Assembly: GCA_023415595.1 (NCBI GenBank)
Contig: JAEZJW010000204.1
Location: 1 to 9,043 of the forward strand
Origin: Bacillota bacterium
GTDB taxonomy: Bacteria; Bacillota; Clostridia; Lachnospirales; Lachnospiraceae
Direction: 5' to 3'
DNA: 9,043 bases
In this document: one piece after another, positions 1 to 6,439 of the stretch
How positions within the stretch are numbered: position 1 is the first letter of the stretch
How the letters are laid out: each line of letters starts with the position of its first letter
The notes under the pieces: model-generated
Told to the model about the DNA's origin: nothing
Database searches by the model: none
The model's input: the letters and a program-made list of their open reading frames with translations, nothing else
Made by a program: the position numbers and the translations under genes

Positions 1-2
1 AT

Positions 3-272
3 TTGGATTACAAGAAAGGTGCAGAAGTATTACCCGCCCGCCTTTTGAAGGAAATTCAGGAATATGTGGAGGGAAGCCTTGTCTATATTCCTAAGAGGAG
101 CCGCAAGGCCGGCTGGGGATGTGTCAGCGGAGCCCGGCAAATGCTTGATAAGAGAAATGAGAAGATGGCCAGCTTATATGAGCAAGGGGAAACGATCCAA
201 TCGATATCGGAGCAGTTCCACCTTGGTGAGGATACTGTGAAAAAGATCTTATATGGGAAAAAACCGATATAG
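3..272 (+). CDS. CD3324-like small HTH protein (start at or beyond left edge)
   Basis: An 89-residue reading frame from a TTG at 3 to a TAG at 270-272. The N-terminal part (DYKKGAEVLP, then QEYVEGSLVYIPKR around residues 18-32) matches what I recall of the small clostridial CD3324 family, whose members start close to an M-x-Y-K-x-A-x-x-x-LP motif. The C-terminal part (about residues 60-85, GETIQSISEQFHLGEDTVKKIL) reads as a helix-turn-helix of the Mor-activator type, so a DNA-binding regulatory role is likely; the target is unknown. The family length of about 85-90 residues fits a nearly complete gene. The start could be this TTG or an ATG just left of the window, and no ribosome site can be checked. 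It is separated from the next gene by a palindromic terminator at 394-425. Confidence 0.75.
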   Translation: MDYKKGAEVLPARLLKEIQEYVEGSLVYIPKRSRKAGWGCVSGARQMLDKRNEKMASLYEQGETIQSISEQFHLGEDTVKKILYGKKPI

Positions 273-393
273 CCATTTTCCTCCTACCCATTTCCTATGG
301 AATATGGGATAATACATTTGACCGGGCAATATCGAACGGAAGGGGATGGTTGTTTTGATCAATGATTTAGAGGTGTTTGAAGTATAACACTCA

Positions 394-425
394 AAAGAGG
401 CAGTGAGCTTGCTCACTGCCTCTTT
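394..425. terminator. Near-perfect palindrome, probable bidirectional terminator
   Basis: AAAGAGGCAGTGAGC at 394-408 is the exact reverse complement of GCTCACTGCCTCTTT at 411-425, with only TT between them. It is flanked by an A run on the left and a T run (TCTTTC) on the right, so it can form a terminator hairpin on either strand. It lies about 120 nt after the small HTH gene and about 70 nt before the promoter of the exported-protein gene. The intervening 273-393 shows no convincing gene. The T run is short, so efficiency is uncertain. Confidence 0.7.
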
Positions 426-497
426 CAGTACATGAGGAAGAAAAGCCTGACAGTCCGGCATTCGTTAATAATCGGGATATAGTACAGATAGTAAAGT

Positions 498-526
498 TTG
501 ACACTTGGGGAGATAAATGGTAATAT
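498..526 (+). promoter_or_regulatory. Sigma-A promoter for the exported-protein gene
   Basis: A perfect -35 TTGACA at 498-503 is followed by exactly 17 nt and a -10 TAATAT at 521-526 (4 of 6 to consensus). The predicted start of transcription near 533 leaves a leader of about 34 nt ahead of the ATG at 567, with the ribosome site GAGGAGG at 554-560. The promoter lies downstream of the terminator at 394-425, which supports an independent unit. Confidence 0.7.
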
Positions 527-566
527 TTAACCATAATGAATGGGTTTTTACGTGAGGAGGAAAAGG

Positions 567-1991
567 ATGAAAAAGATACGAGGGATATTCTTATTCGCTG
601 CACTGATCCTGGTTGCAGGAGCTGCCGGCAGCCAAAAAGTTGCCAGTGCTGCATCGGACCGCACCGGTACTGTGATTACACTGACAGAGGTTCAGGATAT
701 CGGTGTATACAATAATTATATTGTAAATGAAGCCAGTATTGATACTATAGGTACAACGGATATTTCGGATGGTACCGTCATATACAAATTCACCTTGCCG
801 GAGGATGGCTTCATCAAATTAGGGATTAATGCCACAGAGCTGAAGAAGACAGTGATAAAGATGGGCTCTACTTATACAACAGAACCCTCACAGGCAACCT
901 TGACCGCTACGGTATACCGGGATCCTAAGCTGATGTATGCTGTTGTACCCACTGTAACCTGGAAAATAGGTCCGACAGGAAGTAAAATCACAGAGTCCGC
1001 TAAGTTTGCTCTGGATATAGGAACCTATTATGTCGTATTCAAGACAGACCCTTATTCAGTGGTAAATACATCAAATTTGACCACCACAACCTATGTGAAA
1101 GGAAAGGCGGAGTTCATTCTTTATTACCAGAAGGTAGAAAGTGATGAGATGTATCGCCCCTCCAGTATCGGTCTTGAAAATAAAATAGGGTTTGAAACAG
1201 TGTATAAGAGCATGTTGACTGTTCCTAATCCGAAGGATTATTATTCCTTTGTACTGGATGACAAAGCACTAATGAAGATTAACTTCATGTACGCGTCAAC
1301 ACAAAGTGCAAAATTCACCCTCTACGGACCGGACTGGGAAGAGCTGGTGACCAGGACCTTTACCGGTAATAATATCTGGTACAATGTAGAGAAATATCTG
1401 GAGCCCGGGAAATATTACTGCTCTCTGGAGACAACCACTCCAAACGATGGAGGAAAGGCCAGCCTTCTGATTAATCAGACGGTATATCCTCTGATCCTGT
1501 CCCAGAAGAACCAGTCTACGAATTCCTATATAACAGTATCTACGATTGATCAGCCTGTGGAGATCCGCTGGGTAAAAGGAAAACTGACGAATTCAGAGCT
1601 GAACAGCAATAAATGGAGAAGCGGCAAGGTCATAACGGATACCAAAATGTTCGGAGTCAATATGACCGGATATTATACGGTTCGGGTTACTGATGAGTAC
1701 GGGAATATGTTCATGCAGTCGATCAGGGTAACGAATTGTGATAAGAACGCTCCTGCTAAGCCGACAATCAAGACCTATCAGGCAGCTACTATGGTAGTCT
1801 CAGGAACTGCGGAGAAGAATTCCCTGGTTACCGTTTATGTGAATAATAATCCGGTTACCTGTACGGCATCCTCCAAGGGTAATTATAAATGCACTCTTAG
1901 TGTTATGCTGGTGAAGGGAGATATCATAGAAGTAAGCGCACAGGATATCTCAGGTAACATCAGTGCTAAAACTGAAGTTATAGTAAAATAA
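567..1991 (+). CDS. Exported protein with PPC-like and bacterial Ig-like domains
   Basis: Encodes 474 residues. I chose the ATG at 567 rather than 540 because GAGGAGG at 554-560 sits 6 nt upstream and the protein then opens with a classical signal peptide: MKK, a hydrophobic core (about residues 5-21) and a VASA-AS cleavage site after residue 28. No LPXTG motif or lipobox is visible, so it is probably secreted or loosely attached to the cell surface. Two stretches (about 68-187 and 222-304) resemble PPC-like beta-sandwich domains, with patterns such as YYSFVL and EPGKYYCSLE. An Ig-like segment follows (about 307-388, YYTVRVTDEYGN). The C-terminus (about 393-474) is a good match to a bacterial Ig domain of the Big_6 type: APAKPTI, VSGTAEKNSLVTVYVN, then VSAQDISGNIS. 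No catalytic domain is seen, so a binding, adhesive or matrix role is inference. It is monocistronic: own promoter upstream, terminator at 2001-2054. Confidence 0.85.
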   Translation: MKKIRGIFLFAALILVAGAAGSQKVASAASDRTGTVITLTEVQDIGVYNNYIVNEASIDTIGTTDISDGTVIYKFTLPEDGFIKLGINATELKKTVIKMGSTYTTEPSQATLTATVYRDPKLMYAVVPTVTWKIGPTGSKITESAKFALDIGTYYVVFKTDPYSVVNTSNLTTTTYVKGKAEFILYYQKVESDEMYRPSSIGLENKIGFETVYKSMLTVPNPKDYYSFVLDDKALMKINFMYASTQSAKFTLYGPDWEELVTRTFTGNNIWYNVEKYLEPGKYYCSLETTTPNDGGKASLLINQTVYPLILSQKNQSTNSYITVSTIDQPVEIRWVKGKLTNSELNSNKWRSGKVITDTKMFGVNMTGYYTVRVTDEYGNMFMQSIRVTNCDKNAPAKPTIKTYQAATMVVSGTAEKNSLVTVYVNNNPVTCTASSKGNYKCTLSVMLVKGDIIEVSAQDISGNISAKTEVIVK

Positions 1992-2000
1992 AATAAGAAG

Positions 2001-2054
2001 GCTGCAAAACATCGGCAGGTACTCTCAGTTACCGGGTGTTTTGCAGCGTTTTTT
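2001..2054 (+). terminator. Intrinsic terminator after the exported-protein gene
   Basis: GCTGCAAAACA at 2001-2011 pairs perfectly with TGTTTTGCAGC at 2037-2047, followed by G and six T (2049-2054). The 25-nt loop contains a smaller possible pairing (GGTA at 2018-2021 with TACC at 2030-2033). It begins 9 nt after the stop codon. Confidence 0.9.
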
Positions 2055-2058
2055 CGTA

Positions 2059-2086
2059 TTGATCGCATGGGAAATGGCCATATTAA
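2059..2086 (+). promoter_or_regulatory. Weak candidate promoter for the membrane-protein gene
   Basis: TTGATC at 2059-2064 and TATTAA at 2081-2086 are separated by 16 nt. Transcription would start near 2093, after the upstream terminator and before the start codons favoured here (2127 or 2163). It would fall inside the coding region if the ATG at 2067 were used. Both boxes deviate from consensus. Confidence 0.35.
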
Positions 2087-2126
2087 TAGCATATCAACAT
2101 TACTGTTGGGAACGGAGTTGGATGAA

Positions 2127-3635
2127 ATGGATAATAATTATTCTATAACAATGAGGCGAATTATGAGAAAAGGACCTCATCCGATGGCACATATCATATT
2201 CGTTTTACTAATGGCTGTAATGCTCATTGGATTTCTCCTCAGTTACACAAGGGATGCCGATAAGGAAGAGGAGCAGAGAGCCAACCCCGTAAGCTTCAAT
2301 CCTGACGGATCGGACCGGGAGTTCAGTGAATTGAAACCTGCATTATTGTATGATTTTGCTTCTAATTATAATGAATCAATCTTCTACTGTTTTGCGTTTG
2401 ATCAGGAATACCGTGTTTATGTCGTTGCGATCAGTGAGAAGGACATGGACCGGTATGAGGAGTTATTCAAATATTCCTATAGCACCGATGTGAATGCAGC
2501 TGTACCGGAGCAGGTAATCCTTCAGGGGATGCCGGTTTTAATTGAGGAGGAGATAGCCGAACTGGCGGTGGAGTCCTATAATGAATTCACCGGGACCCCG
2601 ATGGTGAATACGGATAATTATAAATTCGCCTTCGGCAGTTACTATCTGGATACCACCACGGAGTCGGTAGTGGATTATGGTTTTGCAGTATTATGCGCTG
2701 CTTTGGCAGTTTTGACCCTGATATCCTATATCATTTATCTGATGAGCAGAGCAAAATCAGCTAAGGTAACTGAGGGAACTCTGGCAAGGATAGGTGGAAG
2801 CGCTTTGCGGGAATTGGATCAGGAAATCAACGGCCCCTCTGCGGTTTCCTATCAAAAACAGAAGCTGTACCTGACACAAAACTATATCGTAACCTACGGG
2901 AGAGGCTTAGAGATTATTCCTTACACCGGCATCACACGGGTCTATGGGAATAGCTATGGCGGTAACTTTGATAAAAGGAGATACTCCATAGCGGTAGACA
3001 CTGCTGACGGCAGAGAGCATGAATTTGCCCTGACTCCTCACAAGCTGCGTTGGGAAAATGAGCTTAACCCGATCATAGCTCAGCTGAAGGAGAAGCTTCC
3101 CGAGATTCCCTTCGGTACGGAGGAGAGCTTTTATATCCATAATAAAACAGCCTTTCATACCGATGCCGATATACAGGAGGCCGGTGAGCTAAGAAGCAGC
3201 AATATGCTTCTCGGAATTCTCGGAGCGCTGATTGGAGCTATTCTTGGTGGCATCATCTGGATCATCATCGGAAAATTCGGGTTTATTGCAGGAATAGCAG
3301 GATATTTTACCATGCTATTTGCAATCAATGGCTATCGGAAGCTTTCCGGTTTCCTGGATAAGAAGGGACAGATTATCTCCATCCTGATTGCTTTTCTGGC
3401 TATCTTAGCTGCGAACTATGCCCTTTATTTGATAGAGTTCATGAAATACTTCTTTGATAACAGCTACACCCTCGGGAATATGAAAGAAGCCTTAAAGACT
3501 TTGCCGGAGCTTATGAGTATGTCAGATGCCTGGGGAGACTTCCTAAAGGATCTTGCCATTGGCTATCTTCTATCCCTTTGGGCAAGTATCAATATTCTGC
3601 GGTCCGTATTTAGAGGTAAGAAAAAGGATGAATGA
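2127..3635 (+). CDS. Multi-pass membrane protein of unknown function
   Basis: Encodes 502 residues from the ATG at 2127, chosen because GGAG at 2114-2117 lies 9 nt upstream. The ATG at 2067 has no ribosome site and would overlap the likely promoter. A third choice, the ATG at 2163 preceded by TGAGG, is also credible. Visible layout: TM1 at about 21-40; a soluble, acidic segment of about 140 residues (41-180), probably outside the cell; TM2 at about 182-206; a soluble domain at about 220-350 with a beta-rich core (QKLYLTQNYIV, then LEIIPYTGITRVYG) reminiscent of PH-like domains in YcxB-type membrane proteins; then about four more TM segments (360-380, 382-402, 415-440, 474-492) and a basic tail. 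I do not recognise the family with confidence, and the PH-like reading is inference from pattern only. No enzyme motif is seen. It follows the exported protein but is separated from it by a strong terminator. Confidence 0.8.
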   Translation: MDNNYSITMRRIMRKGPHPMAHIIFVLLMAVMLIGFLLSYTRDADKEEEQRANPVSFNPDGSDREFSELKPALLYDFASNYNESIFYCFAFDQEYRVYVVAISEKDMDRYEELFKYSYSTDVNAAVPEQVILQGMPVLIEEEIAELAVESYNEFTGTPMVNTDNYKFAFGSYYLDTTTESVVDYGFAVLCAALAVLTLISYIIYLMSRAKSAKVTEGTLARIGGSALRELDQEINGPSAVSYQKQKLYLTQNYIVTYGRGLEIIPYTGITRVYGNSYGGNFDKRRYSIAVDTADGREHEFALTPHKLRWENELNPIIAQLKEKLPEIPFGTEESFYIHNKTAFHTDADIQEAGELRSSNMLLGILGALIGAILGGIIWIIIGKFGFIAGIAGYFTMLFAINGYRKLSGFLDKKGQIISILIAFLAILAANYALYLIEFMKYFFDNSYTLGNMKEALKTLPELMSMSDAWGDFLKDLAIGYLLSLWASINILRSVFRGKKKDE

Positions 3636-3642
3636 TAAGTAA

Positions 3643-3709
3643 CAGCCTCCGACACCTGATGATCTGCTGAACTTTTGGCTCAGGAAGATGATCAGGTAAT
3701 CGGAGGCTG
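3643..3709. terminator. Long hairpin between convergent genes
   Basis: CAGCCTCCGA at 3643-3652 pairs with TCGGAGGCTG at 3700-3709, and the stem continues inward with ACCTGAT (3654-3660) against ATCAGGT (3691-3697). It starts 7 nt after the membrane-protein stop codon and ends 23 nt before the stop codon of the minus-strand small gene, so it probably terminates both. There is no U tract on either strand, so it may act as an mRNA-end stabiliser or block as much as a true intrinsic terminator. Confidence 0.6.
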
Positions 3710-3732
3710 CTTATGGATGTGACATCCGCTTA

Positions 3733-3888
3733 TTACTTCTCGGATTTGCTTCTTTCGTGCTGACCTTCGTGGACACCGATTTTCTGTCCGTTAATAATAC
3801 CTAGATCCGCATTCCCTTTTGGGTGCATTTTGCGTAGCTCCGCATTGCTTTTTTCCCTGTCCTTTATCCTGTTTTTATTGTTGTCCAT
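3733..3888 (-). CDS. Small hydrophilic protein, 51 aa, unknown family
   Basis: Starts at the ATG whose complement is 3886-3888. An AAAAGGAG ribosome site (GGAG at 3897-3900) lies 8 nt upstream, so the longer in-frame start at 3939 is rejected. The product begins MDNNKNRIKDREKSNAELRK and continues through HPKGNADLGIINGQKIGVHEG to a Lys/Ser/Glu tail. It is highly charged, without cysteines, membrane segments or a signal peptide. I do not recognise a named family. Size, composition and a sigma-G-like -10 (GATACTA at 3922-3928 on the minus strand) suggest a forespore-expressed small protein, but this is inference. It runs divergently from the MATE gene and converges with the membrane-protein gene. 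Confidence 0.7.
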   Translation of the reverse strand: MDNNKNRIKDREKSNAELRKMHPKGNADLGIINGQKIGVHEGQHERSKSEK

Positions 3889-3921
3889 AATGATTTCTCC
3901 TTTTATCTTTTTTATCCGGAA

Positions 3922-3952
3922 TAGTATCCGCAGAATCAAGGATTTATATTAT
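3922..3952 (-). promoter_or_regulatory. Sigma-G-like promoter candidate for the 51-aa gene
   Basis: On the minus strand, GATACTA (complement of 3922-3928) matches the forespore sigma-G -10 CATAMTA at 6 of 7 positions. Eighteen nt upstream is ATAATA (complement of 3947-3952), sharing AATA with the sigma-G -35. There are 33 nt between the -10 and the ATG, the same as for the small gene at 8031. No convincing sigma-A pair fits this start. It is a motif match only. Confidence 0.35.
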
Positions 3953-3954
3953 AC

Positions 3955-3983
3955 TTGCAAAGGCCGGACTTTTGGATTAAGAT
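3955..3983 (+). promoter_or_regulatory. Sigma-A promoter for the MATE-TruA unit
   Basis: TTGCAA at 3955-3960, 17 nt, then TAAGAT at 3978-3983 (a second TAAGAT follows at 3983-3988). Transcription would begin near 3990, giving a leader of about 30 nt to the ATG at 4022. It lies back to back with the promoter candidate of the divergent 51-aa gene. Confidence 0.55.
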
Positions 3984-4021
3984 AAGATACATTAATTTCA
4001 TGGACATGCAAAGGAGCAGTC

Positions 4022-5386
4022 ATGGCTAAGTACAAGGAAAACGTCAACCGAATAACCGAAGGAGTCATCTGGAAGCAGATTTTGATTTTCTTCTTTCCCT
4101 TACTCCTGGGGACCTTCTTCCAACAGCTTTATAATACTGCGGATGCCGTTGTAGTGGGAAGGTTTGTTGGGAAGGAAGCCTTATCCGCAGTTGGCGGTAC
4201 GACCGGAACGCTGATTAATCTTTTTGTCGGTTTCTTTGTAGGACTGTCCACCGGAGCAACAGTTACGATTTCCCAGTTCTATGGGGCGAGGCAGGAGGAA
4301 GATGTAAATAAAGCTGTTCATACAGCTGCTGCCATGGCAATCGTAGGTGGAGCAGTGATTATGCTGATTGGAATACTCGGTGCCCCTGTTGCACTGCGGT
4401 GGATGGGTACACCGGAAGAGGTCATGCCACACTCCCTGACCTATATCCGTATCTATTTCGGTGGTATGATCGCTAACCTTTTCTATAATATAGGAGCAGG
4501 TATTCTGAGGGCAATCGGGGATTCCAAAAGACCGTTGTATTTTCTGATTACCAGCTGCTTTTTGAATATAGTTTTGGATTTATTGTTTGTTGTAGTGTTT
4601 CACTGGGGAGTCATGGGAGTTGCGGTTGCAACAGTATTATCGCAGGTCTGCAGTGCAGCTCTGGTTTTCCTGACCTTGAGCCGTACAAAGGAATGCTATC
4701 GGTTACAAGCATCTAAAATCCGGTTTCATAAAGAACTGTTGAAGAAGATCATACGGATCGGGATACCTGCAGGCTTTCAGTCTCTGATGTATACCTCCTC
4801 CAATATTATTATTCAGTCCGGCATTAACAGCTTCGGAACGGATACGATTGCCGCCTGGACCGCTTATGCGAAGATTGACGGTATCTTCTGGATGACGATG
4901 AATGCTTTCGGCATCTCCATAACCACCTTCGTAGGCCAAAACTATGGTGCAGGTAAGACGGACCGGATCAAGAAGGGAGTCAGGGTCTGTCTGCAGATGT
5001 GTATGACAGTAGCGATACTCCTGAGTGTTATTATGTATTTTGGAGGACCCTATGTGTATTATCTGTTTACCGATGACGGATCGGTACTGAAGATAGGAAT
5101 TGGGATTTTAAGATTTTTGGTTCCGACCTTCTGTGCTTATGTTCCGGTCGAGATTTTGTCCGGTTCCTTAAGGGGGATGGGGAATTCCCTGATACCGATG
5201 ATTTTGACCGGTTTAGGAGTTTGTTTGCTCAGAGTCATCTGGATCTTTACAGCGGTCCCTATCTGGAGGGACATTAAGATTCTGATCTTAAGCTATCCCC
5301 TGGCCTGGGTAGTTACTTCCATATTGTTTATCATATATTTTCTGTACTATACAAAAAAGCATCTGTATCAGGTTCGAATCCAGTAA
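4022..5386 (+). CDS. MATE family multidrug/Na+ antiporter
   Basis: Encodes 454 residues, the usual length for a MATE (multi antimicrobial extrusion) transporter, with about twelve hydrophobic segments in two similar halves. Characteristic stretches: an N-terminal ITEGVIWKQILIFFFPLLLG leading into TM1, FFQQLYNTADAVVVGRFVGK, the conserved GxxTGATVTISQFYGA at about residues 75-90, GAGILRAIGDS in the first half, and in the second half TTFVGQNYGAGKTDRIKKG and SGSLRGMGNSLIP. These are typical of the NorM/MepA-like branch. Such proteins export cationic drugs or metabolites across the cytoplasmic membrane, driven by Na+ or H+; the substrate cannot be told from sequence. The ATG at 4022 has AAAGGAG (4010-4016) 5 nt upstream. 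Its stop is followed after 38 nt by the TruA-like gene on the same strand, with no terminator between, so the two are probably co-transcribed. Confidence 0.93.
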   Translation: MAKYKENVNRITEGVIWKQILIFFFPLLLGTFFQQLYNTADAVVVGRFVGKEALSAVGGTTGTLINLFVGFFVGLSTGATVTISQFYGARQEEDVNKAVHTAAAMAIVGGAVIMLIGILGAPVALRWMGTPEEVMPHSLTYIRIYFGGMIANLFYNIGAGILRAIGDSKRPLYFLITSCFLNIVLDLLFVVVFHWGVMGVAVATVLSQVCSAALVFLTLSRTKECYRLQASKIRFHKELLKKIIRIGIPAGFQSLMYTSSNIIIQSGINSFGTDTIAAWTAYAKIDGIFWMTMNAFGISITTFVGQNYGAGKTDRIKKGVRVCLQMCMTVAILLSVIMYFGGPYVYYLFTDDGSVLKIGIGILRFLVPTFCAYVPVEILSGSLRGMGNSLIPMILTGLGVCLLRVIWIFTAVPIWRDIKILILSYPLAWVVTSILFIIYFLYYTKKHLYQVRIQ

Positions 5387-5424
5387 AGTAAATGGATGGC
5401 CGGAGCGGAGGAATAGGAGCGGAT

Positions 5425-6165
5425 ATGAGGAATATCAAACTGACGATTGAATATGATGGAAGCCGATACAGCGGCTGGCAGCGGCTGGGCAAGGGAGAAT
5501 CGGAGAATACCATAGAGAATAAGCTGCTTGAGGTATTAAGCAAGATGACTGGTGAAGCTGCAGAGCTTAACTGCGGCAGCAGGACGGAGGCAGGCGTCCA
5601 TGCCTACGCACAGATAGTAAATTTTAAAACAAAATCAGATATGAAGCTTTACGAAATCAAGAATTACTTTAACAGATATCTTCCGATGGACATCGCAGTC
5701 GTTCATGCGGAGGAAGTGCCGGAGAGGTTCCATGCCACTCTGAATGCGAAATCAAAGACCTATCTATACAGAATAGCAATTGGGGATGCACCCAGCGTCT
5801 TTGACCGAAAATACACCTATTACAGCTTTCATAAACCTGACCCGGAGAAAATGAGAGAGGCAGCAAGGCTTCTGATTGGAAAGCATGATTTTAAGGATTT
5901 CTCAACCGTGAAGAAAAGTAAGTCCACGATAAAGGAGATCTACTCCATCGAGGTGGAGGAAAAGGACAAGGAGCTTCATATTACGATGAAAGCCAGCGAC
6001 TTCCTTCATAATATGGCCAGAATGCTGGCTTCCACCCTGATGGAGATTGGACTGGAGCAGAGATCCCCGAAGGATATTATAGCGATTCTGGACCCGGTAC
6101 AGGACGTAGCAGGAAGTCTTCCCGCCAGCGCCCAGGGCTTATTCTTAAAAGAAATAGAATACTAG
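5425..6165 (+). CDS. TruA-like tRNA pseudouridine synthase with Glu at the catalytic Asp position
   Basis: Encodes 246 residues, normal TruA length. The ATG at 5425 is chosen over 5392 because AGGAG (5415-5419) lies 5 nt upstream and the protein then starts MRNIKLTIEYDGSRYSGWQ as TruA proteins do. TruA isomerises uridines 38-40 in the tRNA anticodon arm. Family landmarks seen: RFHATLNAKSKTYLYRI (Tyr113), KHDFKDFS, FLHNMARMLASTLMEIG (Arg199) and a C-terminal SAQGLFLKEIEY. The active-site loop normally reads G-R-T-D-A-G-V-H, where the Asp is the catalytic residue. Here it reads SRTEAGVHA, with Glu55 (GAG, 5587-5589). The fold looks intact and the frame is unbroken, so this may be a divergent paralogue with altered or lost catalysis, with a canonical truA elsewhere. 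I therefore give no gene symbol. It is probably co-transcribed with the MATE gene. Confidence 0.88.
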   Translation: MRNIKLTIEYDGSRYSGWQRLGKGESENTIENKLLEVLSKMTGEAAELNCGSRTEAGVHAYAQIVNFKTKSDMKLYEIKNYFNRYLPMDIAVVHAEEVPERFHATLNAKSKTYLYRIAIGDAPSVFDRKYTYYSFHKPDPEKMREAARLLIGKHDFKDFSTVKKSKSTIKEIYSIEVEEKDKELHITMKASDFLHNMARMLASTLMEIGLEQRSPKDIIAILDPVQDVAGSLPASAQGLFLKEIEY

Positions 6166-6204
6166 AAAGAACCAACAGAGATCTGGAGATATACCATTCA
6201 ACGA

Positions 6205-6246
6205 AAAGGCTGCCGAACAGCGTATAAAACGCAGTTCGCAGCCTTT
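6205..6246. terminator. Hairpin terminator after the TruA-like gene
   Basis: AAAGGCTGC at 6205-6213 pairs with GCAGCCTTT at 6238-6246. The stem continues GAAC/GTTC and GCG/CGC across a one-base bulge and an A-A mismatch, with a loop of TATAAAA. It starts about 40 nt after the stop codon. The T tract on the plus strand is only TTT, while on the minus strand it reads TTTTCGTT, so it may serve both directions. Confidence 0.65.
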
Positions 6247-6304
6247 ACCTATTGGACTAATTTAATGTATGGAAAATATCAAAGATATATTGAGAGAAGT
6301 AAAA

Positions 6305-6428
6305 CTGCGCCCTCAAAAACGGGATTGTTTATCACATTAATAACTGAAAGAATAGCATATGGATAATACTCATATGCTATTCTTGTAATCTAAAGTGTGA
6401 TAAACATCACTAACCTCAAGGGGCGCAG
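6305..6428. repeat. 124-bp nested imperfect palindrome downstream of the antiporter gene
   Basis: Three concentric perfect arms: CTGCGCCC (6305-6312) with GGGCGCAG (6421-6428); TGTTTATCACA (6326-6336) with TGTGATAAACA (6396-6406); AAGAATAGCATATG (6348-6361) with CATATGCTATTCTT (6371-6384), around a 9-nt loop. The unpaired intervals are nearly symmetric (13/14 nt and 11/11 nt). It ends 11 nt after the antiporter stop codon, and on the minus strand it is followed by TTTTACTT. It could therefore be a large 3'-end hairpin or terminator, or alternatively a small MITE-like element; no target-site duplication is evident. Confidence 0.75.
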
Positions 6429-6439
6429 ATCACATACTC

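Noticed and set aside
346..387. Possible 13-codon peptide (ATG at 346, TAA at 385-387) behind a GGAAGGGG stretch.
   Set aside because: The purine run abuts the ATG with no proper spacing, there is no clear promoter, and the length is too short to distinguish from chance.
5392..5424. Earlier start codon for the TruA-like gene at 5392.
   Set aside because: It has no ribosome site, and the extra 11 residues precede the normal TruA N-terminus.
6396..6411. CRP-like site TGTGATAAACATCACT.
   Set aside because: It is better explained as part of the nested palindrome, and it lies at the 3' end of the antiporter gene, about 230 bp from any other coding start or end, not in a promoter.
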